A DNA stretch of 64,000 nt from Bosea sp. ANAM02 (GTDB lineage Bacteria > Pseudomonadota > Alphaproteobacteria > Rhizobiales > Beijerinckiaceae). The stretch lies in contig NZ_AP022849.1 in NCBI RefSeq assembly GCF_011764485.1, forward strand, positions 628,188-692,187, read 5' to 3'. The translations under genes were made by a program, and so were the position numbers. The notes beneath the pieces are model-generated. The model saw nothing but the letters and a program-made list of their open reading frames with translations. It was not told the DNA's origin and searched no databases. Numbering within the stretch: the first letter of the stretch is position 1; the number at the start of each line of letters is the position of its first letter. Positions 33,597-41,824 of the stretch are shown here, in pieces.

Positions 33597-35213
33597 TCAG
33601 ACGGTCGCGCGCAGGCCTTGCTCGCCGCGCGACCGCTCCGAGGAGGGAGACCTCCTGGTCGTCATTCCCCGGCGACGCTCCTTGGCTTCCCGCTTGAGAT
33701 CCGGCGCTTCGCCCGAAGGCCACGCCACCAGCTTCTCGGTTCCGAGGGTGGAGCCGACACCCTTGAGGTAGGCAACGAGATCCACGGACATCGTGCCGAG
33801 ACGCTCGATGCCCGCCTCCGAAACCCGAAACGCTTCGCCTTCCCGCGGGGACTGTGCATCGCGCACCGAAGGGACGGAGCGAGCCAGATCGAGGTGAGCT
33901 TCGATCAGCTCCTCATTCCCGTGAACCGGCATGGCAAAGCGCGGGCGGATGGCGCGATAGAGATCCATCAGTTCGTCGCGATGACCATGGCCGGAAGCGT
34001 GGATTGGGAGCCCGCTATTGGCATCCAGTACGTTCACGCCCTTGGCGCGAAGCGTATCCAGCATCATCCGAACGGTCGCCTCGTTGCCCGGGATCGCCCG
34101 AGCCGAGTGGACAACCGTGTCGCCCGCCTCGATGCGGAACGGACCGGAATTCGAGAACGCCCCCAACTCCAGCTCCGTCGTCAGGCGTCGAAGAGCCGAC
34201 CGCTCCTCCGCTTGCGTGCCGGTGCAAACCACCGCCATCTTCCGCTTCGGGATCCCGTGATGGAGCCGACGAGCGTCGATCAGGGGAGGGGTATTCGGCT
34301 GCAGGACGCCGGTGGCGCAGGCCGTCTCGAAATTGCGCTGGATCGAGAATCCGGACGACGCCAGGGAGCGGCCGCTGCGGCGGGCAGCGCCGCGAATGCC
34401 TTCGATCCGGGCGACATTCGAAGCGAACGTGGAGACGTAAACCCTACCGGTGGCAGAGCGCATGACATCGGTCAGGCCATCCATCACCTCGCCCTCCGAG
34501 CGGGAGCGTCCGGAACGATGCGCATTCGTGCTGTCGGCCAAGAAGGCGAGCACACCGGCCCGGCCAACACGCTCCAGGCTGCCGAAGTCGGTCGGCGCGC
34601 CGATGACCGGCCTGCTATCGACCTTCACGTCGCTGGCGTGGATGATCCGCCCGGCCTTGCAGGCGAGCAGGATCGCCATGGTCTGCGGAGCAGAGTGGGT
34701 CACGCGGATCGGAGTGATGTCGAACTGCCCGATCCGCGTGGTGCGCTTCGGGTGAAGCTCCCGCATTGGGTGGGACCGACCATATTCGCGAAGGCGGTTC
34801 TGCACCGTCTCGATGGTGTACTTCGTCCCCCAGATCGGGACACGGGAGAGGCGAGGCCAGGCCTCACTGAAGGCAAGGAGAGGGGCGATCCCGCCAACAT
34901 GATCCTCGTGGGCGTGAGTGAGGATGATGGCGTCAAGGCGATTGATGATGTCGCCGAAGCTGCGGGGGTCGGGGAAGATTGATTCGACCCTGGCTTCATG
35001 GCGCTCCGCGAACTCGGCCGCGAAATCGTCGTCTGCGCCGGGGAATGTCGCGCCCAGGTCGATCAGGACCCATCGGCCCTTGGTGCCTACAGCGTAGCAG
35101 TTCATGCCGACGCGGTTCGTTCCGCCGAGCGGAAGGATCGTGATCGCGCTGTCGGACGGGATCGGCGCCCGCTCCAGAAAGGGGAGCGCCTGCGAAATTG
35201 GATTGGATGTCAA
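33597..35213 (-). CDS. rnj: RNase J-type metallo-beta-lactamase ribonuclease
   Basis: A 538-residue RNase J homolog: beta-lactamase fold with LTHAHEDHVGG (His100, His102, Asp104, His105 bind the metals), the beta-CASP domain (FLADSTNAHRSGRS, STFASNVARIEGI, VCTGTQAEERSAL), and the late SGHGHRDEL with VHGNEE. RNase J degrades and processes RNA from the 5' end. Usual length is about 550. TTG start with AGG upstream. A basic Ser/Arg-rich C-terminus replaces part of the usual C-terminal domain. As an accessory-replicon copy it might process the replicon's own transcripts (inference). Confidence 0.92.
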   Translation of the reverse strand: MTSNPISQALPFLERAPIPSDSAITILPLGGTNRVGMNCYAVGTKGRWVLIDLGATFPGADDDFAAEFAERHEARVESIFPDPRSFGDIINRLDAIILTHAHEDHVGGIAPLLAFSEAWPRLSRVPIWGTKYTIETVQNRLREYGRSHPMRELHPKRTTRIGQFDITPIRVTHSAPQTMAILLACKAGRIIHASDVKVDSRPVIGAPTDFGSLERVGRAGVLAFLADSTNAHRSGRSRSEGEVMDGLTDVMRSATGRVYVSTFASNVARIEGIRGAARRSGRSLASSGFSIQRNFETACATGVLQPNTPPLIDARRLHHGIPKRKMAVVCTGTQAEERSALRRLTTELELGAFSNSGPFRIEAGDTVVHSARAIPGNEATVRMMLDTLRAKGVNVLDANSGLPIHASGHGHRDELMDLYRAIRPRFAMPVHGNEELIEAHLDLARSVPSVRDAQSPREGEAFRVSEAGIERLGTMSVDLVAYLKGVGSTLGTEKLVAWPSGEAPDLKREAKERRRGMTTRRSPSSERSRGEQGLRATV

Positions 35214-35257
35214 ACGGACCTACTGTCTGTCGTTACGATTCAAAAAAGTGATACCCA

Positions 35258-35299
35258 TTCCTTCACACCATGAAGGATTGATCCGAAAGTTAGAAGGAT
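35258..35299 (+). promoter_or_regulatory. Two AAGGAT boxes 21 bp apart upstream of an operon
   Basis: AAGGAT at 35273-35278 and again at 35294-35299, exactly 21 bp apart, i.e. two helical turns on one face of the DNA; TTCCTT lies at 35258-35263. No full dyad with a 10-bp spacer is formed. Lies 80 bp upstream of the operon holding three paralog-family members and divergent from rnj. Confidence 0.4.
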
Positions 35300-35378
35300 C
35301 GTTCGAAGGCTTCTGGTGGATGGGGGCTTTGTGAGTTGCGTCCGAGAACGCCACTCTGCATGCAAGGAGAGTGGATCA

Positions 35379-35726
35379 ATGACCGAAAAGCCCCAGAGCT
35401 CTGCAGCGGCCGCGTTGGCGGCATTCTTCAAGGACAGCGACGCTGTTCTGGATTTCGTCAACTCGGAATGCGTCGGGGAATTTCCCTGGGCGATCGCGCA
35501 AGGCGCCGATCAGCTCGTCATCAGCGATGCAGATCGCTCGACATTCGTGCTTATCCGCCCGGAAGCAGGCGGTTTCAAGGCGGAACGCTTCCGCGACCCG
35601 CTCTGCATGGTGGATGCGGAGATGGTGCCTGACCAGGTCATCATCGAGCGGGCGGATTCGGTCGACGAGGCCTTTTCGGCAGCTAAGGTCGAGCTCGGTC
35701 TGTCGTCGGCTGCGCTGAAAGCCTGA
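35379..35726 (+). CDS. Small hypothetical protein heading the paralog operon
   Basis: A 115-residue acidic protein, no family recognised; an alpha/beta domain with no export signal. The ATG at 35379 is preceded by AAGGAGAG. It leads a four-gene plus-strand unit (35379, 35729, 36815, 37786) whose other members all belong to the paralog family, separated by 2, 3 and -4 bp. Confidence 0.65.
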   Translation: MTEKPQSSAAAALAAFFKDSDAVLDFVNSECVGEFPWAIAQGADQLVISDADRSTFVLIRPEAGGFKAERFRDPLCMVDAEMVPDQVIIERADSVDEAFSAAKVELGLSSAALKA

Positions 35727-35728
35727 CC

Positions 35729-36811
35729 ATGAAGACGCGCAATGTTACCGTGCGATCGGTTTTCCCGCTGACGATCCAGAAGAAGCGCTCGCGCGCGCGT
35801 CAGACCATCGGCCTGCATCGCGACTTCTCGATCGCTGTTCGAGATCTGACTGGCGACGAAGCACCTGTCGCCATGCACCGCGTCGTCGAGCCGCGCGTCT
35901 GGAAAAATCCATCGGTCACCATTCGCGCTGTGAACGGAATGCCCTTTGGCTTGATTGGCGGCCGCCACCTCGACGATCACCATCTTCACAACCTGAGCAT
36001 TGGGGATCCGAGCGGCCTGTCGCTTCTGGGAAACATCACAGATCCAGAGCGCACGCCGAAGGACACCTACGAGACGATGCCCTTCGACATCGACAAGGTC
36101 TTCTATGACGGGGAAGACGACCATCTTCGTCGCATCGAGAAAGGCTTCGAGGCCCTCGCTTTCATCGATGGCAAGCTCCACAAAACGACGCCGCTTCCGA
36201 GCTACATGGTCACTGTGGGCAACAAGACCGAAGTCTCCCTCGACAACGAGGCCGGGCGCCACATGAACTGGCGGACGGCTTATCGTGGCCTGAACTTCAA
36301 CGCTGACCAGTTCGACACTGCCGTGAAGCTGGCGGCCGAAATCGCATCCGTGACGCCGGGAGACAAGCGCCCTGGAGTAGAAGCGACGGGAGACTGGGAG
36401 ATCCTCGATCTCGCTCTGATCGAGGCCGCGCGTCTGCCGGAGCTGCTGATCAACGCTCGCGCAGCCGTCAATCTGGCGCTCGACGCCGCGAAGACGTCAC
36501 TCACCCTGCTTCCCCCAGCGGCCTTCGTAAAGCTCGGCGAGCTCGCCGCCTGCAAAACCGAAATCACGGCTCCAGAGCGGACCCGCGCATTGGCCGGTGT
36601 CGAGCGCGCCCGAAGCCTGATCCACGAGCTTCAGGAGGCTGAATTCGGGGTCTCCCGTCATCATTCCTCGACACGCGCGCACCTGCGCCGCTGGACGGCC
36701 GTTAGCCTCCTCTCCATCGACGCCTGTGAGCCGCCGGCTATGGTGCCCGAGGAGATCGAGTCCGACCCGGATTACGACAGGGCTGTCGAAGAACTCGCAA
36801 TGCTGAGGTGA
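35729..36811 (+). CDS. Member 3 of the seven-paralog family
   Basis: A 360-residue member. N-terminal VFPLTIQKKRSRARQ, then GDEAPVAMH (about 42-50), central LAFIDGKLHKTTPLPSYMVT, and tail AVEELAMLR. Immediately followed by members 4 and 5. No membrane segment. The tail has the acidic-L-x-x-L character of the other members but ends in Arg. Confidence 0.7.
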   Translation: MKTRNVTVRSVFPLTIQKKRSRARQTIGLHRDFSIAVRDLTGDEAPVAMHRVVEPRVWKNPSVTIRAVNGMPFGLIGGRHLDDHHLHNLSIGDPSGLSLLGNITDPERTPKDTYETMPFDIDKVFYDGEDDHLRRIEKGFEALAFIDGKLHKTTPLPSYMVTVGNKTEVSLDNEAGRHMNWRTAYRGLNFNADQFDTAVKLAAEIASVTPGDKRPGVEATGDWEILDLALIEAARLPELLINARAAVNLALDAAKTSLTLLPPAAFVKLGELAACKTEITAPERTRALAGVERARSLIHELQEAEFGVSRHHSSTRAHLRRWTAVSLLSIDACEPPAMVPEEIESDPDYDRAVEELAMLR

Positions 36812-36814
36812 GAT

Positions 36815-37789
36815 GTGCTCGCCCATGCCTCCATCCCGCTCAACGTGACCTACGTCCCGTATCGAGCGAGAAACCCGCAGACGATCTCAACCCTGGCGTC
36901 AGCACCTCTGATGCTGCGCGAGTTCTCGTCTGAGGAGGCGCCGGTCGCGGTCACCATGGAGCACCATCGGCGACCAGGCCTGAAGTATGTTCGCCGTCTC
37001 CGGGGGACATCGCTCTTCGCTCCGGTCGCCGCGAAGGCGGGCATCCCTCCACTCAGCGCATCCGATCTGAAGGCGCGCCTGGCCGATCCAGCCTGGGTCG
37101 CCCGCTTTCTCCAGTGGGAACACAAGGAAGGCGATTCCACGCTGCCAGCCAAGCTTAGGCGCGTCATCGACGACGGAAGCGAGCACCTGCGCTCGGCGAC
37201 GGCGGCGCTCTCTCGGATCTTGATCATCGACGGTTTCGCCTACAGGCCTGCCCTCGAACCCGCTTTCGTCATCAGGAGCTTCCTGGGCACCTGGTCGGCC
37301 GACACAGCCGCACCGCTGCAGCGGCGAAACGCCTCAGTTGGAGTTCATTTCAGCATCCGGCGCTCCGGCGCGTGCCTTGAGGCGCTTCGGGAGATGGCCC
37401 TGGCCAAGGGCGAGGTTCACAACGAACAAATGCCTCCGGTCGAGTTTCTAGCGGATCCATGCTGGCCCATGTTCCCCGAGGCGGTGGTCAACGCGAGGAA
37501 CCTTCTCTACGAGCTGAAGGTCGCCTTCGACAGGTACACCGCCGATTACGTTATGGGGCTGGAAAACTTCGCAGAATCCACGGCGATCGAGCGCAAGCTT
37601 CAGAGTGCACTTTCCTCCGATGCTGGTGAGGATCTCCCCGCCGAGGCGATTTCGCTCGCCGAATCGGTGCTCCGCGACAACCCGGCGCTCGACGGTTCAA
37701 AGATAACCCCGCTCATCAAATCAGTTTCTGACAGCGTCGACTTCGTCACTCACGACGAAGCGCCCGAACTCGCGGATCTTGCTCCATGA
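36815..37789 (+). CDS. Member 4 of the seven-paralog family
   Basis: A 324-residue member with GTG start (GAGG upstream). N-terminal VTYVPYRARNPQ, SEEAPVAVTM (about 39-48), central ILIIDGFAYRPALEPAFVIR, tail EAPELADLAP. It overlaps member 5 by ATGA. The C-terminal 60 residues are strongly acidic. Confidence 0.7.
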   Translation: MLAHASIPLNVTYVPYRARNPQTISTLASAPLMLREFSSEEAPVAVTMEHHRRPGLKYVRRLRGTSLFAPVAAKAGIPPLSASDLKARLADPAWVARFLQWEHKEGDSTLPAKLRRVIDDGSEHLRSATAALSRILIIDGFAYRPALEPAFVIRSFLGTWSADTAAPLQRRNASVGVHFSIRRSGACLEALREMALAKGEVHNEQMPPVEFLADPCWPMFPEAVVNARNLLYELKVAFDRYTADYVMGLENFAESTAIERKLQSALSSDAGEDLPAEAISLAESVLRDNPALDGSKITPLIKSVSDSVDFVTHDEAPELADLAP

Positions 37790-38826
37790 CCAAGCGAACG
37801 GTTGCCATCGGCTATCGCTATCCCGTGACCTACGTGGCTCGGGGCGGCCGAACCGCGAAGACGGCGCTGATCAACAGCACCTTCGACATGGAGATCCCTT
37901 GGCTCTCCAAAGAGGATGCTCCCATCGCGCTCACGATTCATGACAAGGGAGGGCACTCGATGACGCGAAGGGCGTTTAAGGGGCACTGCTATCACAGCCC
38001 CTTCATGGTGGATCGTCTCCACGGTCCTGACCTGGTCAACTCGCTACGCCTGCCCGCGACGACCCACACCATCCTTCAGTACATGCTGCCGAACTCGGTC
38101 TATCACTGGCTGGGTGACGGCAACGCATTCGATGTCCTTCCGCTTGAGACGGCCCGGGTCCTCTCGGACCGCCAACAGGAGGTCGAGGCCGCTGTGCGCA
38201 GGGCGTTCGCGAAAGTCGCGATCATCGATGAGCGGGTCCACGTTCGGCGCCGCCAACCCATGATCGCCGTGACGCTCGCCAACACCAAGAGCGGGTCTCG
38301 CAAGCTCTACGCGTCCACCAGGATCGAAATGCGAAATACGGGTGATCGGGCGATCGAATTCCAGTTTCGCCCAGAGCGCCTGGAGGATGCTCGCCGGTTC
38401 TACAAGGCTTGGGCAAAGGGCGAAATCTACGACGATCTCACGGTCACCGGCGTCGACCGCGATACGGATTTGCTGCCGCCGGCCTCAGAGGCCCTCGTAA
38501 ATACCGAGGCGGCCGCCAACCGGATGCTCACGCTCCTTTCGAACTTCATCGGCCACTTCCCCGACGATGGCTATCAGCTGCTCGCGCGCGTTGGGCGGGC
38601 GCATAACCTCGCGGTGAACGACGACTCGTCCAGCATCCCGCTGCTTTTGTCCGCTATGGACGACCTTGAGGCCTCGAAGTGCTTCTCGGACGACATGTTC
38701 TGGGCGCGCACCGAATTGGAATTCTGGATGCCGATTTTCCGAGACGCAGTCACGAACTCGATCGATTATCCAGAGCTCGCTTTCGGCCGATCAGACGACC
38801 CGGATCTCGCTCTCCTCACGCCTTGA
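37786..38826 (+). CDS. Member 5 of the seven-paralog family
   Basis: A 346-residue member. N-terminal YRYPVTYVARGGRTAK, KEDAPIALTI (about 43-52), central VAIIDERVHVRRRQPMIAVT, tail DDPDLALLTP. Its last 11 bp overlap the end of the convergent broken adk gene. Confidence 0.7.
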   Translation: MTKRTVAIGYRYPVTYVARGGRTAKTALINSTFDMEIPWLSKEDAPIALTIHDKGGHSMTRRAFKGHCYHSPFMVDRLHGPDLVNSLRLPATTHTILQYMLPNSVYHWLGDGNAFDVLPLETARVLSDRQQEVEAAVRRAFAKVAIIDERVHVRRRQPMIAVTLANTKSGSRKLYASTRIEMRNTGDRAIEFQFRPERLEDARRFYKAWAKGEIYDDLTVTGVDRDTDLLPPASEALVNTEAAANRMLTLLSNFIGHFPDDGYQLLARVGRAHNLAVNDDSSSIPLLLSAMDDLEASKCFSDDMFWARTELEFWMPIFRDAVTNSIDYPELAFGRSDDPDLALLTP

Positions 38827-39236
38827 TGCGGGCCACCACGGCGGTGCTGATGGCCTCATGAACATCCGCCGCCGGCATCATGCCGTCGACGTTGATGAGG
38901 AGCCCGCGGGCGGCGAAGAACGCGCCAACGGGCTCCGTCAGCTCGCGCCAGATGCGCAGCCGGTCGACAACCACATCTGGATCGTCATCAGCCCTCTTGG
39001 CCTCACCGGCGGCAATCGCCGCGCCTGCCCGAGCAGCGACACGCCGGACGACTTCCGCCTCGTCCACGTCGATTTGAACGACCGCGTCGAGAGGACGAGA
39101 CACCTCGCTAAGAATGTCCAGGCACAGCTCGGCCTGCGCCAAATTCCTTGGGAAACCGTCTAGAATGAAGCCTTCGCCCGGGTGCTTGGCGAGCCAGTCC
39201 CGGACGATTTTCCCGCTGAGCTCGTCGCTAACAAAG

Positions 39237-39273
39237 GGCTATCCGGCATCCGAGGTTGATCCTCGGATGCCGG
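39237..39273 (-). ncRNA. Possible 3' end of a TnpB guide RNA (hairpin at the element end)
   Basis: A 13-bp hairpin (39243-39255 with 39261-39273, loop TTGAT) lies just downstream of tnpB at the element edge. TnpB guide RNAs run from the 3' part of tnpB through such structures to the element end, with the guide taken from flanking DNA, here adk. The RNA itself is inferred. Confidence 0.35.
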
Positions 39274-39292
39274 CTTACGGGAACCTTGGCAG

Positions 39293-40537
39293 CTAGGCTG
39301 CCTTGGCGACCGCGGTTCCGAGACGACGCTCGGGCTGATGCCCCACGTTCACGTCTCCGGGCGGCTTAGCCCGCCCGTGGGCGGCAAGCGCCCGGTTCAA
39401 AATGTTGATCGCCGCGTTGTGGTCGCGGTGCAGGTCAGCACCGCAACTGCAAACGTGACGTCGCTCGGAAAGCGCCTTCTCCACGATCGTCCCGCAGGAG
39501 GAGCACTCCAGTGAGGTGCGACGGGGATCGACCCTGACAACCATCCCACCGGCCCTTTCAGCCTTGTAGGTCAGCATCTGGATCAGACGCGCGGGAGCTG
39601 CATCCAGCAGTTCCCGGTTCAGGCCGGCCTTCTGCTGGACATTTGTGCCAGGCTCGTCCGCGGTTCCCCGCGCTGACCTGGTCATGTTTCTCAGCTTCAG
39701 GTCCTCCACCGCGATGAAGGCGTAGCGCATCGCCAGCCCGGCCGACACCTCGTGGAGGTGAGAAGTCCTGGCCTGCTGGATCCGAAGCTGGGCGGCCGCC
39801 AAGCGCTCCCGCACCTTGCGTCTGCGCTTCGAGCCGCGTTTGCAGCGGGCGAGCGCGCGCTGGGCGCGACGGAGCTCCTTCTCGCGCCGCGATCGCGGTC
39901 GGATGTTCTCGACTTGGCTGCCGTCGCTCAGCGTCGCGAGATGCTCGATGCCAACATCAAGGCCCACCGCACTGTCGGGCGCCGCGTGAGCCTCGGCGGC
40001 TGGGACGTCGACGGCCATGGTGATGCACCAATGCCGGCCTCGCCTGGTGAAGGCGCAGGACTTGATCGACGAGCCTTCCGGGATCTGACGATGCAGGTTG
40101 AGACGGAGCCCACCAACGATCGGCTTCAGCAACAGCCTGTCCGAGAACAGCCTGATGCCCTTCCACTCGTCAAACCCGAAGCTATTCCACCTAGACCTGG
40201 GCTTGAAACGCGGAAAACCAGGGCTCTGCCCGCGCTTCACCCGAGCGAAGAAGCCAGCCATGGCGTCATCGAGCCGGGCGAGCGACCAGCGCGAGAGCGA
40301 GACGGGCATCGAGGCATAGGTCTCATCGCAGCTTCTGATCTGGGTCAGGGACTTGTTCTGGTCGATCTTCGAGATCGATTTTCCAGCCTTACGCCAGGCC
40401 TCAATGCGCTCCTGCAGCGCTGCGTTGTAGAGCTGCCGCTGTGCCTCAAGCAGCCGATCGAGAGCTGCGTATTGCGCCCTCGTCGGCTTCAATTTGTAGC
40501 GGTAGGTCAGCAGCATCAGGCCCGCGACGTTCCTCAA
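39293..40537 (-). CDS. tnpB: TnpB RNA-guided nuclease
   Basis: A 414-residue TnpB (ancestor-type of Cas12). N-terminal TYRYKLKPTRAQ, the WED-like middle SRWNSFGFDEW, RuvC motif I VGLDVGIEHLATL (Asp), motif II FIAVEDLKLRNM (Glu), the zinc finger CSSCG...CSCGAD, and RuvC III RDHNAAINI (Asp). All catalytic residues are intact. The TTG at 40537 has AGGA upstream; an ATG at 40516 (MLLTYRYK) fits the usual TnpB start. No tnpA is present. TnpB cuts DNA matching a guide copied from the flank of the element, favouring retention of the insertion. Confidence 0.92.
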   Translation of the reverse strand: MRNVAGLMLLTYRYKLKPTRAQYAALDRLLEAQRQLYNAALQERIEAWRKAGKSISKIDQNKSLTQIRSCDETYASMPVSLSRWSLARLDDAMAGFFARVKRGQSPGFPRFKPRSRWNSFGFDEWKGIRLFSDRLLLKPIVGGLRLNLHRQIPEGSSIKSCAFTRRGRHWCITMAVDVPAAEAHAAPDSAVGLDVGIEHLATLSDGSQVENIRPRSRREKELRRAQRALARCKRGSKRRRKVRERLAAAQLRIQQARTSHLHEVSAGLAMRYAFIAVEDLKLRNMTRSARGTADEPGTNVQQKAGLNRELLDAAPARLIQMLTYKAERAGGMVVRVDPRRTSLECSSCGTIVEKALSERRHVCSCGADLHRDHNAAINILNRALAAHGRAKPPGDVNVGHQPERRLGTAVAKAA

Positions 40538-40808
40538 ACGTTCCTGTCGAAGACAGCCTGGTTCCGGGCTTCGGTCAAGAGCCGATCAACCTCGGATGCC
40601 GGAGTGCCTAACAAAGCCACCGCCTTCGATCCTACCCCGAACCTCGCGACCCAGGTCGGTATCGGTAGCAGCCATCGCTCTCAGCATCGCTCCGGTGGAG
40701 AGGTGCGCGGCTCCGAGGCGCTTCGACAAAAGCGAAGCCTGAGTCCCCTTACCAGCGCCCGGAGGGCCGAGGAATGCAAGGCGTGCGACACGCATCGGAA
40801 GTCGATTC

Positions 40809-40830
40809 CTGGATTAAAGATCCGTTCCTT
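40809..40830 (-). promoter_or_regulatory. AAGGAT-N10-ATCCTT dyad, site 11
   Basis: CTGGAT-N10-TTCCTT, 9 of 12, ending 14 bp upstream of the adk start, the same distance as for site 4. A further AAGGAT is at 40859 on the side of the D12 methylase. Confidence 0.4.
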
Positions 40831-40927
40831 GAGCAAGGCCGTGGATCCGCGCATCGTCAAGGATTGTTTTTAGTTTCGTCCAGCGCTTCCATGATCGCCT
40901 CAACGAACACCTCCCGAGGAGATCGAT

Positions 40928-41824
40928 TTGCTTCACATCGAGCCACCGACAGCCGGGCCCCGGCGCCCGGTCATGCGCTGGCTCGGCGGCAAGTGGGTGC
41001 TCGCTCCGCGCATCATTGCCAAGTTCCCGCCCCACCGCATCTACACCGAGCCGTTTTGCGGCGCCGCAAGCGTCCTGATGCGGAAGCCGCGGTCCTATGC
41101 CGAGGTCATCAACGACGTCGACAGCGACGTCTGCAACCTCTTCAGCGTGCTCCGGGATGAGACGGAATCGAAGCGGCTGATCGAGCTTCTCCACCTGACA
41201 CCATTCGCCCGGGAAGAGTTCGAGCTCGCTTACGAGCCGGCGGAGGAACGCATTGAGCAGGTGCGTCGGATGGTCGTCCGCTCCTATCTCGGCTTCGGTT
41301 CCGAAAGTGCCAACGTCGAGGCCAGGACCGGCTTTCGTGCCAACTCAAATCGCTCGGGAACGACGCCGGCCCATGACTGGGCCAACTACCCGGAGGCCTT
41401 GCCGGCAATCGTCGAGCGCCTCAGGGGCGTCATCATCGAGAATAGGCCGGCCGTCTCGATCCTGCGCGCGCATGATAGCGAGGAGACCCTCCACTATCTC
41501 GATCCACCGTACATGCCGGAGACCCGATCACCAAAGTCTCGGAAGGGTTCCGGCGGCTACCATCGCTATCGCCATGAGATGGAAGTCGGCGACCACGAGG
41601 AGCTTCTCGACGCAATCCTCGAACTAAAGGGGATGATCGTGATCTCCGGATACGCGTCCGCGCTTTACGACGGGAGGCTCGGCGGCTGGGAGCGCTTCGA
41701 GATGGATGCTCTGGCCGATGGAGCGCGTCCCCGCAAAGAAGTTCTGTGGTTGTCGCCGAGCGCTTCCAATGCGGCCCGCCGCCATGCAGCGGGCCCACTC
41801 TTCAATCTGGAGGCTGTCGCCTAG
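40928..41824 (+). CDS. D12-class (Dam-like) DNA adenine methylase
   Basis: A 298-residue N6-adenine methyltransferase of the D12/Dam class. It has MRWLGGKWVLAPRII, IYTEPFCGAASVLMRKP (motif I), INDVDSDVCNLF, a middle region for target recognition, and motif IV YLDPPYMPET. FGFGSES-like YLGFGSESANV follows the pattern of plasmid and phage members. TTG start with GAGGAG 7 bp upstream. No cognate nuclease gene is next to it. It faces the broken adk across 130 bp and overlaps the convergent unknown gene by 4 bp. Confidence 0.88.
   Translation: MLHIEPPTAGPRRPVMRWLGGKWVLAPRIIAKFPPHRIYTEPFCGAASVLMRKPRSYAEVINDVDSDVCNLFSVLRDETESKRLIELLHLTPFAREEFELAYEPAEERIEQVRRMVVRSYLGFGSESANVEARTGFRANSNRSGTTPAHDWANYPEALPAIVERLRGVIIENRPAVSILRAHDSEETLHYLDPPYMPETRSPKSRKGSGGYHRYRHEMEVGDHEELLDAILELKGMIVISGYASALYDGRLGGWERFEMDALADGARPRKEVLWLSPSASNAARRHAAGPLFNLEAVA

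Larger units (their letters stand above)
39237..40608 (-). mobile_element. TnpB-only element with 25-bp terminal inverted repeats and 8-bp target duplication
   Basis: The 1372-bp insertion in adk has inverted ends: 39237-39261 and the reverse complement of 40584-40608 match at 23 of 25 bases (GGC..TCCGGCATCCGAGG, continuing TTGATC). It is flanked by TAACAAAG at 39229-39236 and 40609-40616 (8 bp; 9 bp if a neighbouring C is counted). The only gene inside is tnpB. IS605/IS607 elements, the usual carriers of tnpB, have no such terminal repeats and make no target duplication. Ends of this kind are typical of DDE transposases, which is absent here, so the element was probably moved in trans. Confidence 0.8.
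38816..40795 (-). pseudogene. adk: Adenylate kinase gene split by a TnpB element
   Basis: Two halves of one adenylate kinase (ATP + AMP to 2 ADP). The N-terminal half (40795 down to 40609) has FLGPPGAGKGTQ (P-loop), STGAMLRAM and EGGGFV. The C-terminal half (39236 down to 38816) continues SDELSGKIVRDWL, FILDGFPRN and the rest. Removing the 1.37-kb insertion together with one copy of the flanking repeat restores an unbroken frame of about 199 residues reading GGGFVSDEL, matching the family. As it stands, the gene makes only a 60-residue fragment plus junk. The intact copy must be elsewhere in the cell, which fits an accessory replicon. The break appears recent, since neither half has decayed. 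Confidence 0.9.

Noticed and set aside
35362..35367. AAGGAG-type words as copies of the regulatory hexamer
   Set aside because: AAGGAG/AAGGAA directly before start codons (e.g. 35362, 49786, 20133) are Shine-Dalgarno sequences; only AAGGAT/ATCCTT pairs with a 10-bp spacer were counted as dyads.
39237..40608. Calling the adk insertion an ordinary IS605/IS200 element
   Set aside because: No tnpA, and the terminal inverted repeats with an 8-9 bp duplication do not fit that family.
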